A DNA stretch of 64,000 nt from Ketobacter sp. MCCC 1A13808 (GTDB taxonomy: Bacteria; Pseudomonadota; Gammaproteobacteria; Pseudomonadales; Ketobacteraceae), in the NCBI RefSeq assembly GCF_009746715.1, contig NZ_VRKW01000003.1:434001-498000 (forward strand). Direction: 5' to 3'. Below the pieces are notes generated by a model. The model saw only the letters and a list, made by a program, of their open reading frames with translations, had not been told where the DNA came from and did not search any database. Position numbers and translations under genes: made by a program. How positions within the stretch are numbered: the stretch's first letter is position 1; each line of letters begins with the position of its first letter. Below are positions 1 through 10,500 of the stretch, in pieces.

Positions 1-123
1 GGGGAGCTGCGAACCAACGATAGCCAAGAAAATTCATATCCAGAACACATAATCCCCTTAATCCCACCTCTAGCTCAATTCCTGGAAGACGCTCTGCAAC
101 AGGATGTGCAATCTAAACGGTGA
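1..123 (+). CDS. C-terminal end of an upstream gene (partial)
   Basis: The first 40 codons of the window are open in this frame and end at a TGA six bases before the next start codon. The encoded tail ends LEDALQQDVQSKR and shows no motif I recognise. The tight spacing suggests that it belongs to the same operon as the response regulator, kinase and HD-GYP genes that follow, so it may be another signalling protein, but that is inference from position only. Most of the gene lies left of the window. Confidence 0.6.
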   Translation, partial: GELRTNDSQENSYPEHIIPLIPPLAQFLEDALQQDVQSKR

Positions 124-129
124 TTTTTT

Positions 130-1194
130 ATGAATACGAGTAAAGTGCTCCTTGTAGACGACGAAAAAAACAATCGAAATTCAATTATTCGCCTTTTTGA
201 GGATTCCGACTTTACATTCGTGCAAGCTGAGCATGGGCAGGACGCTTTGGATATTCTGGAAACGAATTCGTTTGATCTGATTCTGCTGGATATTAAAATG
301 CCGGTTATGGATGGGTTTGAGTTTCTGAAACGATTTGCAAATGTGCAACCACGGCCACCTATTTGTATCATGACGGCCTTCAATGATGCTGAGACAAGAA
401 GAAAAGCCATTCACTTGGGTGCCGATGACTTTATTAATAAACCGTTGGATCCGATCGAGCTCGAAACAAGAATCATCTCGTTACTAAGAATCAGCCGCTA
501 TCAGCAGGAACTCAATCATTTTAACAAAATGCTGGAAAGCCTAGTGGCTGATAGAACCAAGGAGCTGAGAGAGACATACGAAAAGCTGAAGGTAACCGAA
601 AAGCAGAATTCCCGAGCTTATCGAGACATGATCACACGGATTGCCAAGTTGGCTGGTTATCGGCATGGCTCAGCGGATATTGATCCACGTAAGCTCAGTT
701 TATGCGTAGCGGCATTGGGGTGGATTTGTGACTTGCCCGTTGACGAAAGCGAAAATCTTTCGCTCTCCGCGTTGGTTTTTAACATTGGACTCCTTTCATT
801 GCCGGATAAGTTGTGTGAGACGCCTATCGAAAACCTTAATAAGGATCAGATGACAGTGCTTCTTAGTTACACGATCAAGGGAGCGGAGATATTTGAGGGT
901 GCTACCAGCAATTTACTGAAACAGGCCTATCACATTTGTCTATCCCACCGTGAGAACTTTGATGGAAGCGGGTATCCGTATCGAAAGAAAGGAACCGATA
1001 TACCGATCGAGGCCCGGTTACATGCCGCAGCCTACCTTATTGTAGAAACGATGGGGCGATTTCCTGAACAACCTCTCAGTCATGTTGAGAACGCACTTCG
1101 AGATCATTCTGGGGTACAGCTTGACCCTTTCATCGTGGAAACTTTGCTTTCCAATCCCGATACGTTAAGTGATCTACTCGAGCAGCTGTCATGA
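130..1194 (+). CDS. Response regulator with degenerate HD-GYP domain
   Basis: Residues 1-125 form a receiver domain with the acidic pair D10/D11 and phospho-acceptor D54 in the context LLDIKMPVMDG. A coiled-coil linker (about 130-170) follows, then an HD-GYP-like output domain to about residue 345. The usual metal-binding HD dyad is replaced: the segment aligning with HDIGK reads FNIGL, and the HHE motif reads SHRE. The DGSGYP signature is kept. It is therefore probably not a working c-di-GMP phosphodiesterase and may act as a phospho-dependent partner. The ATG at 130 directly follows the previous stop, and the end overlaps the kinase gene by an ATGA. Confidence 0.85.
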   Translation: MNTSKVLLVDDEKNNRNSIIRLFEDSDFTFVQAEHGQDALDILETNSFDLILLDIKMPVMDGFEFLKRFANVQPRPPICIMTAFNDAETRRKAIHLGADDFINKPLDPIELETRIISLLRISRYQQELNHFNKMLESLVADRTKELRETYEKLKVTEKQNSRAYRDMITRIAKLAGYRHGSADIDPRKLSLCVAALGWICDLPVDESENLSLSALVFNIGLLSLPDKLCETPIENLNKDQMTVLLSYTIKGAEIFEGATSNLLKQAYHICLSHRENFDGSGYPYRKKGTDIPIEARLHAAAYLIVETMGRFPEQPLSHVENALRDHSGVQLDPFIVETLLSNPDTLSDLLEQLS

Positions 1195-3074
1195 ACCAAA
1201 AAGATGACTCAACCGATCAGCTAGTTGTGTTGGCGCAAATGATGGCTGATTCAGACTCGCCTGGTGCACGAGCCGTACTTAACCGCAACCTGACATTGAT
1301 TATAATTGTTTTCGTGGGGTTGATTGCGACGCTACTATCCGTTGTGGCTGCAATGCAGTGGGAGCGGCATGTGGACTACACGGTTTCTAAAATAGCGGAG
1401 ACCATCTATTTTAATCAGATTGATTCTTCTTTGGGGCTAATGCCACGCAATACCAAGGTATTGGCGGGCTTCATAATGTCATCTGAGTATGTATCACCAG
1501 ACGAGTTTGCAACTTTTTCCGGTCCCTTGGTTTCCCTCGAATCAACAGCGGATTTTGTCTATATGACGGGCTATTCAAACCATTTTGGCCTCGATTATTT
1601 GGGAGTGGAAAATAAACATATTAAGGAGGAGATAGCAGAAATTTTAAGCAAAGAAAAAACCCAAGACTATTTGCAGTCGTTAACTGCCAGCGGTAAAGAC
1701 CAGTATTTTGTGCTGAGTGGTTCTGCGCGGAATGGAGGCTATGTGGTTCATTTTAGGACGCTGTCTCACCCGGACTATCCTGGCGGAATATTTCTTCTTT
1801 CGGGCGTAAACGTGCAAAATTTGGTTTTGAATCCAGAATACATACCACAGAATATAGAAATCAAAGTGTCAGATGCTTCCGGTGTTAGTGTGGAGTATAA
1901 GGATTTTCTGGATGACGAATACGACAATCTCTATCAGATCCAGCATCCCTTTGAGAATTTAAAAGTTGAACTTGCTGTCGACTTGAGTCTTTTACCTGTC
2001 CGGCATATAGAAAACTTTAAATGGGTTCTCATTGCATTCAGTTTTATCTTTACAATACTCATTGGTGTCCAATATGTATACGCCAAACGTTCTATTCGAA
2101 AGCTTGCAAAATTTGCAGTCCAAAGGACCAGTGAACTCACGGCAATTAACAGTGAGCTTACGGATGAGATAATTAGCAGGATAGATTTTCAAGCTAAGCT
2201 GATGCAAAAGAATATCGAAATTCAGGACGCAAACAAGAAACTTGACGAAGTTCAGGATCAACTGATTCAACAAGAAAAACTCGCATCATTGGGCCAGCTT
2301 GCAGCAGGAGTTGCCCACGAGATTAATAATCCGGTGGGCTTTATCAATTCCAACCTAACAATGATGAAAAAGTATTCTGAGCGTTCCTTGCAGCTTATAT
2401 CAATATTAAATGAAATAGCGGAATCCACGCCAGACGAAGATCAAAGATCCTGGATTGAGAAGAAAAAGAAAGAGTTCAAATACGAGAGCTTACTCAAAAA
2501 TATGATTGATGTTGTTGTGGAGTCGCAGGAAGGGGTTGAGCGTGTTAAGCAGATCGTGCAGGATCTAAAAGATTTCTCTCGTATTGATGAAGCAGAGTGG
2601 CAGCGGGTTGACCTGCATGCAGGTATTGATAGTACGCTGAATATTGCGTGGAATGAGATAAAATACAAAGCCGAAGTACATAAGGAATACAGTGAGCTAC
2701 CGTTGGTGGAATGTGTGCCTTCCCAGATAAATCAGATTATTCTAAATCTGCTGGTCAATTCTGCCCATGCTATGGAAACCACTGGAAACATTTACCTGCG
2801 TACCCGGCAGTACGCGGATTCAGTCGTTATCGAAGTGGAGGATGATGGGTGCGGCATTCCCGACAGCATTGTTAATAAGATATTTGATCCGTTTTTCACT
2901 ACAAAAGAAGTGGGTAAAGGGACCGGTTTGGGACTGTCACTTTCTTACGGGATTGTGCAAAAGCACAATGGTACTCTTAGCGTAAAATCCGAACCTGGCG
3001 TAGGCACAACTTTTACAATTACATTACCCATAAAGCGGGCTATCCAAGAGGGCGAGGCGAGCGGCGATGCCTGA
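1191..3074 (+). CDS. Membrane sensor histidine kinase
   Basis: A 627-residue hybridless sensor kinase. Two hydrophobic segments (about residues 29-50 and 277-297) bracket a roughly 225-residue periplasmic sensor region that I cannot assign to a known fold. A cytoplasmic coiled coil leads to a HisKA domain with the H-box GVAHEINNPVG (phospho-accepting H376). The HATPase domain shows the N-box NLLVNSAHAM, G1 box DDGCGIP, F-box FDPFFTT and G2 box GKGTGLGLS. It overlaps the upstream regulator by 4 bp and the downstream RpfG-like gene by 8 bp, so it probably phosphorylates one or both. The sensed signal is unknown. Confidence 0.9.
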   Translation: MNQKDDSTDQLVVLAQMMADSDSPGARAVLNRNLTLIIIVFVGLIATLLSVVAAMQWERHVDYTVSKIAETIYFNQIDSSLGLMPRNTKVLAGFIMSSEYVSPDEFATFSGPLVSLESTADFVYMTGYSNHFGLDYLGVENKHIKEEIAEILSKEKTQDYLQSLTASGKDQYFVLSGSARNGGYVVHFRTLSHPDYPGGIFLLSGVNVQNLVLNPEYIPQNIEIKVSDASGVSVEYKDFLDDEYDNLYQIQHPFENLKVELAVDLSLLPVRHIENFKWVLIAFSFIFTILIGVQYVYAKRSIRKLAKFAVQRTSELTAINSELTDEIISRIDFQAKLMQKNIEIQDANKKLDEVQDQLIQQEKLASLGQLAAGVAHEINNPVGFINSNLTMMKKYSERSLQLISILNEIAESTPDEDQRSWIEKKKKEFKYESLLKNMIDVVVESQEGVERVKQIVQDLKDFSRIDEAEWQRVDLHAGIDSTLNIAWNEIKYKAEVHKEYSELPLVECVPSQINQIILNLLVNSAHAMETTGNIYLRTRQYADSVVIEVEDDGCGIPDSIVNKIFDPFFTTKEVGKGTGLGLSLSYGIVQKHNGTLSVKSEPGVGTTFTITLPIKRAIQEGEASGDA

Positions 3075-4401
3075 ATCCAATTATTTAGTTGAGAAAATCC
3101 AAACATTATTGTTGGTTGATGACGAAGAAAAGATATTAGCAAGTCTCACCCGGCTCCTTGAAGAAGAACCTAACGTTGAGGTGTTGTGTTGTGGTTCGGC
3201 TACTGAAGCGTTGGATTTGCTCGAACGGCAGAATGTTGATCTTATCATCTCGGACATGCGGATGCCTGTTATGAACGGAGCAACCTTCTTAAGTCAGGCT
3301 GCTCAGAGATGGCCTGATACCGGGCGCATATTGCTGACCGGGTTTTCCGATGTCCAGTCGGCAATTCAAGCCATCAATGAAGGTAAGATATCACACTATA
3401 TCTCCAAACCATGGGACGATGAGGATCTATTGAGGCGAGTGCGTGAAGTGCTGGAAGTCAAGAGCTTAAAGGAATCCAATCGCCAGCTTCTCATCGTGAA
3501 GGAAGAGCAGCGTCTTCAGCTACAGGAATTGACCGAACGCCAGGAAGCCATTATCAAGAGTCGTACTGCCGAGCTGGAACAGACTGCGTCGCAGATTGAG
3601 ATCGCTTATCAGGAGCTACAGGAAAGCTATTTTCAGTCGGTGCCCTTGTTGGCCAATCTTATTGAACTGAACGAGCGTCATAAAAAGAATCACGCCAAAC
3701 GGGTAGCCGATATGACTCAGGTACTGGCAAAAGAGATGCAGGTGTCAGACCATGAATTAAGGCAATACTACATAGGGGCGTTACTGCATGACATTGGTAA
3801 AATAGGAATCGAACAATCGATTCTAGGTAAGAGCCCCCAGGAAATGTCACCAGTGGAATTGAAGCAGTATCAACAGCATCCATTGTTGGGTGAGAGTGCA
3901 TTGCTCGCGCTCGATCCATTAAGAGAAGCGGTACAGATTGTGCGCTGCCATCACGAGCGTTTTGATGGTAAGGGATTTCCGGGAAAATTAGCGGGTGAGA
4001 CGATTCCCTTAGGCGCTCGCTTGGTGGCGGTTACTAATGATTACGATAATTTGCAGATGCCTAACAATTTTCTAGGGAAAGCGCTTACTGATGTGCATGC
4101 GCGCGACTTTATTTTGCAAGAATCCGGCAGGCGATATGATCCTCAGATAGTGGCAATATTTGAAAATGCGTTCGAACGCATTCAAAAGCTAATATCGATA
4201 ACGAAGGAAGTTGTGCTGTCGTTGGACAAGGCGCACGCGGGTATGAAATTAAGCCAGGATTTGCTAAATCACCATGGGTTGGTGATGCTGTCCGCGGGCA
4301 GTGTGCTGACAGAAAACCACATTAGAAAGTTAACGCAGTTCGAAAAAGCGTTCGATACGAGACTGACTCTGCAGGTCCACTACAAATCTAACCAGACCTG
4401 A
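3067..4401 (+). CDS. RpfG-like response regulator, REC + HD-GYP c-di-GMP phosphodiesterase
   Basis: The receiver domain (residues 12-130) carries D18/D19 and the phospho-acceptor D63 in SDMRMPVMNG. A coiled-coil linker (about 140-195) joins it to an HD-GYP domain with an intact LLHDIGKIG dyad and HHERFDGKGFPG, where the usual GYP reads GFP. Proteins of this type hydrolyse cyclic di-GMP, with activity gated by receiver phosphorylation. It is the last gene of the operon and, unlike the first regulator, keeps the catalytic residues, so the pair may work as an active and an inactive output of one kinase. A C-terminal extension of about 80 residues is unassigned. Confidence 0.9.
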   Translation: MPESNYLVEKIQTLLLVDDEEKILASLTRLLEEEPNVEVLCCGSATEALDLLERQNVDLIISDMRMPVMNGATFLSQAAQRWPDTGRILLTGFSDVQSAIQAINEGKISHYISKPWDDEDLLRRVREVLEVKSLKESNRQLLIVKEEQRLQLQELTERQEAIIKSRTAELEQTASQIEIAYQELQESYFQSVPLLANLIELNERHKKNHAKRVADMTQVLAKEMQVSDHELRQYYIGALLHDIGKIGIEQSILGKSPQEMSPVELKQYQQHPLLGESALLALDPLREAVQIVRCHHERFDGKGFPGKLAGETIPLGARLVAVTNDYDNLQMPNNFLGKALTDVHARDFILQESGRRYDPQIVAIFENAFERIQKLISITKEVVLSLDKAHAGMKLSQDLLNHHGLVMLSAGSVLTENHIRKLTQFEKAFDTRLTLQVHYKSNQT

Positions 4402-4415
4402 TTCAGCCGGGGCTA

Positions 4416-4877
4416 TCAGATGATTCCGGCGTCCAGACTCATGGCGATGGTGGTCCCCAATGCAGTGACCTGGTCGATGAATTCCTCATTCCATTCACCC
4501 CGGCAAACTAAAGGCGGTTGCACCATCTTCCAGCGTAACCCAGTAGTAATCGTTTCTACCGCCCGGCAGGTGCCCGTTCCGTCATGCCCCGCCCGCACAA
4601 AGAGTGCAAACGGCAAGCCCTGCTTTTTTTCCAGGCATGGATAATAGATGCGGTCAAAAAAGTCTTTCAGAGCGCCACTCATATAGCCGAGGTTTTCAGT
4701 GGTGCCCAGAATAATGGCGTCGCACTCAAGAACATCCTCTGCCGTGGCGTGCAGGGGCGCGATCGCATTGACGGTTACCTCAGTGACATTCGGGTCACGG
4801 GTGCCTTCCAATACAGCATCCCGCAGCCGCGCGGTATTGGGTGAGGGGGCGTGGATGACGACCAGCAGCGTTTTCAT
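4416..4877 (-). CDS. Flavodoxin/NAD(P)H:FMN reductase-like protein
   Basis: A 153-residue protein beginning MKTLLVVIHAPSPNT, a flavodoxin-like first strand and phosphate-binding loop. CDAIILGTTENLGYMSGALKDFFDR is the typical second flavin-binding stretch of the WrbA/FMN-reductase superfamily. The start was placed at the ATG at 4877; the frame stays open further upstream, but that extension does not look like the fold. It converges with the RpfG-like gene (14 bp between stops) and is divergent from the efflux operon across about 130 bp. A role in quinone or electrophile reduction is possible but not shown. Confidence 0.75.
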   Translation of the reverse strand: MKTLLVVIHAPSPNTARLRDAVLEGTRDPNVTEVTVNAIAPLHATAEDVLECDAIILGTTENLGYMSGALKDFFDRIYYPCLEKKQGLPFALFVRAGHDGTGTCRAVETITTGLRWKMVQPPLVCRGEWNEEFIDQVTALGTTIAMSLDAGII

Positions 4878-5011
4878 AAATACGCGTCCGTTACAGTTGA
4901 ATTCAATAACATAATAACCAGAATCCACATCAATCGTTAACCCGTCGTTAACCCTCACCCAGGTTATAACAGAGACCATCAATGACTAATATCGGTACGT
5001 GAGCTCTCTGA

Positions 5012-6382
5012 ATGCGTTTTTCCTCTTCTACTTTTCATCCTTTAGCGCCTGTTTTCACAGGGATTATTCTGTTGGGGCTGAGTGCCTGCGCGATGCATGA
5101 TCCGCAGCCGGACTACCAGACCCGGGTCGATCAGCAGGTCAATCAGATACCGCATTGGTCAACCCAGTCCGGTGTTGCCCAAATCCAGGCGTTGATTAAT
5201 AGCGTCGAGCTGGAAGCATTGGTGAACGAAGCGCTGGCTCACAACCCCGGCTTGCAACAAACGCTGCTGACGTTGCAGTCCGCGATGGTGGATTTGAAAT
5301 TGAGTGACGCGGAACGCTTACCGACAGTGGACGCCGGCTTCGAGGCAGAGCGAGTGGAAGCCGTATCCGCAACCACTTATACGGGTTCGGTAACGGTGGG
5401 TTGGCAGCTCGATCTGTGGGCGCAGCAGGCAAATGCCAGCGCCGCGGTGCAGCAGGATGTCACCCAGCAGCGGCTTTTATATCAGTCTGCGCGGGACACC
5501 CTGGCCACGGACGTTATGACCGCCTGGCTGAATCTGATTTACCTGCAGCGGGCACTGGATATAGAACAACAGCGTTTGGCCAGCTACGAGTTGAATGAGT
5601 CCGTGGTATTAGGCCGCTATCGCAAAGGGCTGGGTACGTTAGAGGATCTGGACGCCATCCGAACATCGTTAGCTTCGGGACGTGCCACGGTGGTGAGCTA
5701 TCAGGAAAACCTGTCACAACAGCAACGGGCGCTGCAAACGCTACTGGGACGAACCCGCGCCGACCCGTTAGCCATTCCCCGGAGCTATCCGGATGTATTG
5801 CAGCCGCTGGTGGAATTACCGGAAGTCAGTCTGCAACGACGCCCTGATTTACAGGCTGCGTATGCTTCCATCCTGGCGGAAGAGCTGCGTACACGGGTGG
5901 CGTACAAAGATTTGTTACCCAGTATCAATGTGCAGGCGGCTTTGAATGATATGGCCGCCAAACCCGGAGAGGCCTTATTGACGGACCCTATATGGAATTT
6001 GTTGGGACAACTGACGTTGCCGTTGTTTCATGGCGGCGCATTGCGGGCGCAAGTGAATAAGCAGGAGCTTGCCACGTCGACCGCGTATGAAGCGTATCGG
6101 GGAAGTTTGCTTAATGCCGTAGAGGAGGTGGATAACGCGTTATCCCAGGAGCAGTCTCTGCAACTGCAGCAAGCACATATTGAACAGGCGCTGCTCAGCG
6201 CGCAAAACAATTTGCAACAATACCAACGTAAATACCGCACTGGGGCCGTCTCTATTCTTGATTTGTTGTCTGTGCAACAGACGCACTTTGATCTGCAAAG
6301 TCAGCTCGACGTATTGATTTTAAACCGACTTAGTAACCGCATTACCTTGGCTCTGGCCTTGGGCTTGGGAGTAGATGTATGA
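5012..6382 (+). CDS. Outer-membrane efflux lipoprotein (TolC/NodT family)
   Basis: The signal peptide ends in a lipobox, LSAC, with the lipidated cysteine at residue 26. The rest shows the two long-helix repeats of outer-membrane efflux channels, including the conserved RRPDLQAAY segment and the C-terminal YRTGAVSILDLLSVQQT. It is 456 residues long, normal for the family. It is the first gene of a five-gene operon, and its stop overlaps the adaptor gene start. It should form the exit duct of the tripartite pump encoded by the next two genes. Confidence 0.93.
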   Translation: MRFSSSTFHPLAPVFTGIILLGLSACAMHDPQPDYQTRVDQQVNQIPHWSTQSGVAQIQALINSVELEALVNEALAHNPGLQQTLLTLQSAMVDLKLSDAERLPTVDAGFEAERVEAVSATTYTGSVTVGWQLDLWAQQANASAAVQQDVTQQRLLYQSARDTLATDVMTAWLNLIYLQRALDIEQQRLASYELNESVVLGRYRKGLGTLEDLDAIRTSLASGRATVVSYQENLSQQQRALQTLLGRTRADPLAIPRSYPDVLQPLVELPEVSLQRRPDLQAAYASILAEELRTRVAYKDLLPSINVQAALNDMAAKPGEALLTDPIWNLLGQLTLPLFHGGALRAQVNKQELATSTAYEAYRGSLLNAVEEVDNALSQEQSLQLQQAHIEQALLSAQNNLQQYQRKYRTGAVSILDLLSVQQTHFDLQSQLDVLILNRLSNRITLALALGLGVDV

Positions 6383-7521
6383 ACCTGGCGTCCAGACGAC
6401 CGTTAATTACCTTTGTTGCAGCGCTTTTTGTCTTTGGCCTGGTTTTGTTTGCCAGTCTGCAAGCGATCGGCAACCCAAAGCCTCCAGGCGCAGTAAATCC
6501 AGTATCAAAACAGGCATCAACCCAAAGCACAACCCCCACGGTGAAGGTGACCGCCGTTTCAGCGCAGCCCTATCAAGCGGCGATAAAAGGCTACGGCAGC
6601 GTTGCGGCACACTATCAGTTAACGCTGAACAGTCGGGTCTCCGGTCAGGTAACGCAAGTTAACCAAGACTTTGAAACCGGTCGCAAAGTACAGAAAGGCG
6701 AAGTGTTGATGATGTTGGAAAACAGCAGCTATCAGGCCGCCCTGGCCAGCGCTAACCTTGCTTATCAGGAAGCGCTACGGGAGGCCGAACAGGCGCGGAC
6801 AGAGTGGACCAGTTCCGGGCTGGAGGGCGACCCGGAATCACCACTGGTTTTTTATGAGCCGCAACTGCAGGAGGCGCGCGCTAACTATGAGGTGGCGGAA
6901 AAAAACCTGCAGGACACCCGCGTAAGTGCCACTTTCGATGGCATCGTTACCGCACGGTCGGTTGCACCGGGCAGTTACATTAGCGCAGGCAGTGAACTGG
7001 GCGAAATTATAAGTAGTGATCGGGTTGAAATCGCAGTGCCTTTGTCATCCCAAGAGTGGGCAATGCTGCCAACGCTCTCCGAGCTAAGCGCACAGGAGGT
7101 GGGATTAGTCGATGTCGAAACCGGCCGTCAATGGGTGGGGCGAGTGCTGCGCGAAGAAAAGCAGCTCGATTCGGCGACTCGCCAACGGTCCATTGTTATT
7201 GCAGTGGAGCAGCCATTTGAGCAAGACCCGGCGCTGATGCCCGGCACCTTTGTGGAGGCTACTTTACCTGGCCTAGACGTGGCCGGTTTGTGGCGATTAC
7301 CCAGCACCAGCCTGAGCCAGCGTGGCAAAGTCTGGTATATCGACGAGCAGGGAACCCTGCAAAACTTCGACGCCGAACCGATTTTTGTCGATGGCGGGGA
7401 TATCTTTGTCCATCCCCCGCAAGCATTAAGCGCTACGCCTCAGCAGGTACTAGTGAGCCCGATGAACAGTTATGTAACGGGTACTCCGGTGATGGCACGG
7501 GAGGCCGACAACAATGAGTGA
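6379..7521 (+). CDS. RND efflux periplasmic adaptor (HlyD/MFP family)
   Basis: A 380-residue membrane-fusion protein with an N-terminal hydrophobic anchor (about residues 10-30), a lipoyl half-domain (SRVSGQVTQVNQDFETGRKV), an alpha-hairpin (about 115-175), the second lipoyl half (TRVSATFDGIVTARSVAPGS-like region) and beta-barrel and membrane-proximal domains. It links the inner-membrane pump to the outer-membrane channel. Its start overlaps the channel gene by 4 bp and its end overlaps the transporter by 8 bp, so the three are translationally coupled. Confidence 0.92.
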   Translation: MNLASRRPLITFVAALFVFGLVLFASLQAIGNPKPPGAVNPVSKQASTQSTTPTVKVTAVSAQPYQAAIKGYGSVAAHYQLTLNSRVSGQVTQVNQDFETGRKVQKGEVLMMLENSSYQAALASANLAYQEALREAEQARTEWTSSGLEGDPESPLVFYEPQLQEARANYEVAEKNLQDTRVSATFDGIVTARSVAPGSYISAGSELGEIISSDRVEIAVPLSSQEWAMLPTLSELSAQEVGLVDVETGRQWVGRVLREEKQLDSATRQRSIVIAVEQPFEQDPALMPGTFVEATLPGLDVAGLWRLPSTSLSQRGKVWYIDEQGTLQNFDAEPIFVDGGDIFVHPPQALSATPQQVLVSPMNSYVTGTPVMAREADNNE

Positions 7522-10500
7522 TCAATCACCCCTGCGAGGGATAATAGCCTGGTTTGCTTCCAACCCGGTTGCAGCCAATTTGCTGATGCTGCTGATCATC
7601 GCGGCCGGGATTTCAACCATGGGGAGTCTACGCAAAGAGGCCTTTCCTGCTACGGAACCGAACAAAATTACGGTTTCTGTGGAATATAAAAGCGGCTCAG
7701 CAAGCCAATCGGAAGAAGGCATTGCCATTAAAATAGAAGATGCGCTGGAAGATGTTATCGGCATCAAAACAATTACCAGCAGTGCAACCACGTCGGGTGC
7801 CACGGTGACCATAGAAAAGCAGTCCGACTACGATCTGGATACCTTGCTGACTGACGTTAAAAATAAAGTGGACAGTATCTCGAACTTCCCCGCTCTGGCT
7901 GAAAATCCGATTGTTGAAAAAGCGGTGCGCGAAGCCCACGCCATAACCATTCAGCTTTATGGGGAAGCGGATCGCAGCCTGTTGCAGCAGGTGGCTGAAA
8001 ACCTGCGTGATGATTTGCTTATCAGCCCGAATATCAATTCGGTCAGTTACAGTGGATGGCTGGATCCGATGATGGCCATAGAAATAGACGAAGCGCGGTT
8101 ACAGGCCTATGACCTGACTTTGTCTGATGTGGAAGCTGCGATCAATAACAACTCGTCCAATACCAATACCGCAGTGCTCAGAAATGAGAATCTGTACCTG
8201 CAACTGAAAGCATCAGAGCAGGCCTATTTTAAGTATGAGTTCGCAGAGATCCCGCTGTTGACAACGGCCACAGGCAGTGTGATTCGTTTGGGAAGTGTGG
8301 CGACGATCCGCGATACCTTCGACGACACGACGTCGTCTTTGTCGCGTTTCAATGGGGTCAACAGCCTGGGTCTGGAAGTGATCGCAACCGGTGCTGATGA
8401 TATTACCGATACCGTGACTGCTACCAATGAGCTGGTGCAGCAATGGCGTTCTGAAGGCCGTTTACCGGAAGGGCTTGAACTTGAAACCTGGTATGACAGC
8501 AGCCAGAGCATCGAAGAACGGTTGTCATTGTTGGTACGTAATGCCGGCACTGGTATTTTGTTGGTGTTTATTCTATTAGCCCTCTTCCTCAATCTGAGTG
8601 TCGCGTTTTGGGTTGCGGCAGGCTTGCCGTTTATCTGCTTTGGCACACTGTACTTTATGGGCGATAATTTTGCCGGGTTGACGCTTAACGAATTCACGAC
8701 GTTCGGTTTTATTATGGCCTTGGGTATTGTGGTGGACGATGCAGTGGTCATTGGTGAGAGCATCTATTCAACCCGATCGCGCTTCGGTGATACAGTAGAA
8801 AACACCATCAAGGGCACCATGCGAGTCGCCGTTCCCACCTTGTTCGGGGTGTTCACGACCGTGGTTGCTTTTATGGCTCTATCCGAAGTGTCCGGCATGC
8901 TGGGTAAACTCTATGCGCAATTTGCTGCGGTAGTGACCATTTGTTTGCTACTGTCGATAGTCGAATCCAAATTAATTTTGCCTTCTCATTTATCCCACTT
9001 GCGCACTCACCGGAATGGCAAAAAGACCAATCCAGTAGCGCGGCTTTGGCAGGCGATGCAAAATGGCGCTGATTTTGGATTAAACCGGTTTAACGATCGA
9101 CTCTATCGTCCCGCAATCATGTTGTTTGTCCGCTATCGCTATGCGGTTGTGGTGCTTGCCCTGACCTTGTTCGTGTTGGTGATGAGTATGCCGTTCAACG
9201 GTACCGTTCGAATGAGCTTTTTTCCTGATATTGTGGGTGAAACGGTGCGTGCCGAGGTCACGATGCTGAATGACGCCAGCTATGGACAAACCCATTCGGC
9301 GTTGTTGGATCTGGAGCAGTCAGCGTTGCAAGCCGATCAAATGCTTCGCACCGACAAAGGTGAGAGCGCATCCGATATGGCCATAGCCCACCTGCAAGTG
9401 CTATCCGAGGCCGATCAAAGCGGGGGCGTGGTGGTGGAGCTGGCCGATGATGCACCCTATAACATTAATGAATTTACCCGTCGCTGGAAGCAATTGGCAG
9501 GGCAGCCGGAGGGGGTGCTCACGTTGAATATCCTCAATGCCCGCCGGCAGGTGGACGCGTTGCGAATAGAACTTCGCGCCAACAGCGACGAGGTGTTGGA
9601 AAGTGCCGGTGCCGATTTTCGCGACTTGCTAAAAACCACGCCGGGAGTGAGTGGCATCAGTTCTAACCTGGATCCGGGCCAACCCCGAATACAATTAACG
9701 CTGAACCCTTTGGGTCGGTCTTTGGGTTTGAACACCGATGAACTGGCCGCTCAAATCTATCAGGCGTTCAGCGGCGAAGTGGTGCAACGTTACCAACGCA
9801 ACTCAGACGAGATCGAAGTCAAAGTACGCTATCCTGAGCGGGATCGTCAGTCCATCAATAGCGTGTTGTCGTCACGGGTGCGTACCCCGGACGGCGAGGT
9901 TGTGCCCCTGGCGACGGTGGCGAACATTGCCTATGGTTATACCCGGGATTCCATAACCCGGATCGACAACAAACGCGCAGTGTATGTATCAGCAGACGTT
10001 GATAAAACGCTGATCTCGGCGACCGAGTTGGTCAACGTACTGAAAGCCGGTATCGCCGAGCGCCTGGAACGCCAATACCCCACACTGGATATTCACTTTG
10101 CCGGCGAGGCGGAGGAACAGGCCGAAACCGCTTCCTCCATGAGCCACATGTTCCTGATGGCGATGATGATCATCTATCTGTTGTTGGCCGTACCTCTAAA
10201 GTCGTATATCCAGCCGTTGCTGATAATGACGGCCATTCCTTTTGGCGTGGTCGGGGCCATACTCGGGCATTGGCTCAACGATCTATCCTTGGGGATCTTA
10301 TCATTGAACGGTATCATCGCTTTAAGCGGTGTGGTGGTGAACGATAGCCTGCTGCTGGTGAGCAGTTATAATGAGTTGGAAGAAGAGGGGCAGGGTAGCC
10401 GGATGGAATCGATTGTTGAAGCGTGTACCGGGCGCTTACGAGCGGTTTTACTTACCTCTGTTACCACCTTTGCCGGATTGGTGCCGTTATTGGGCGAAAC

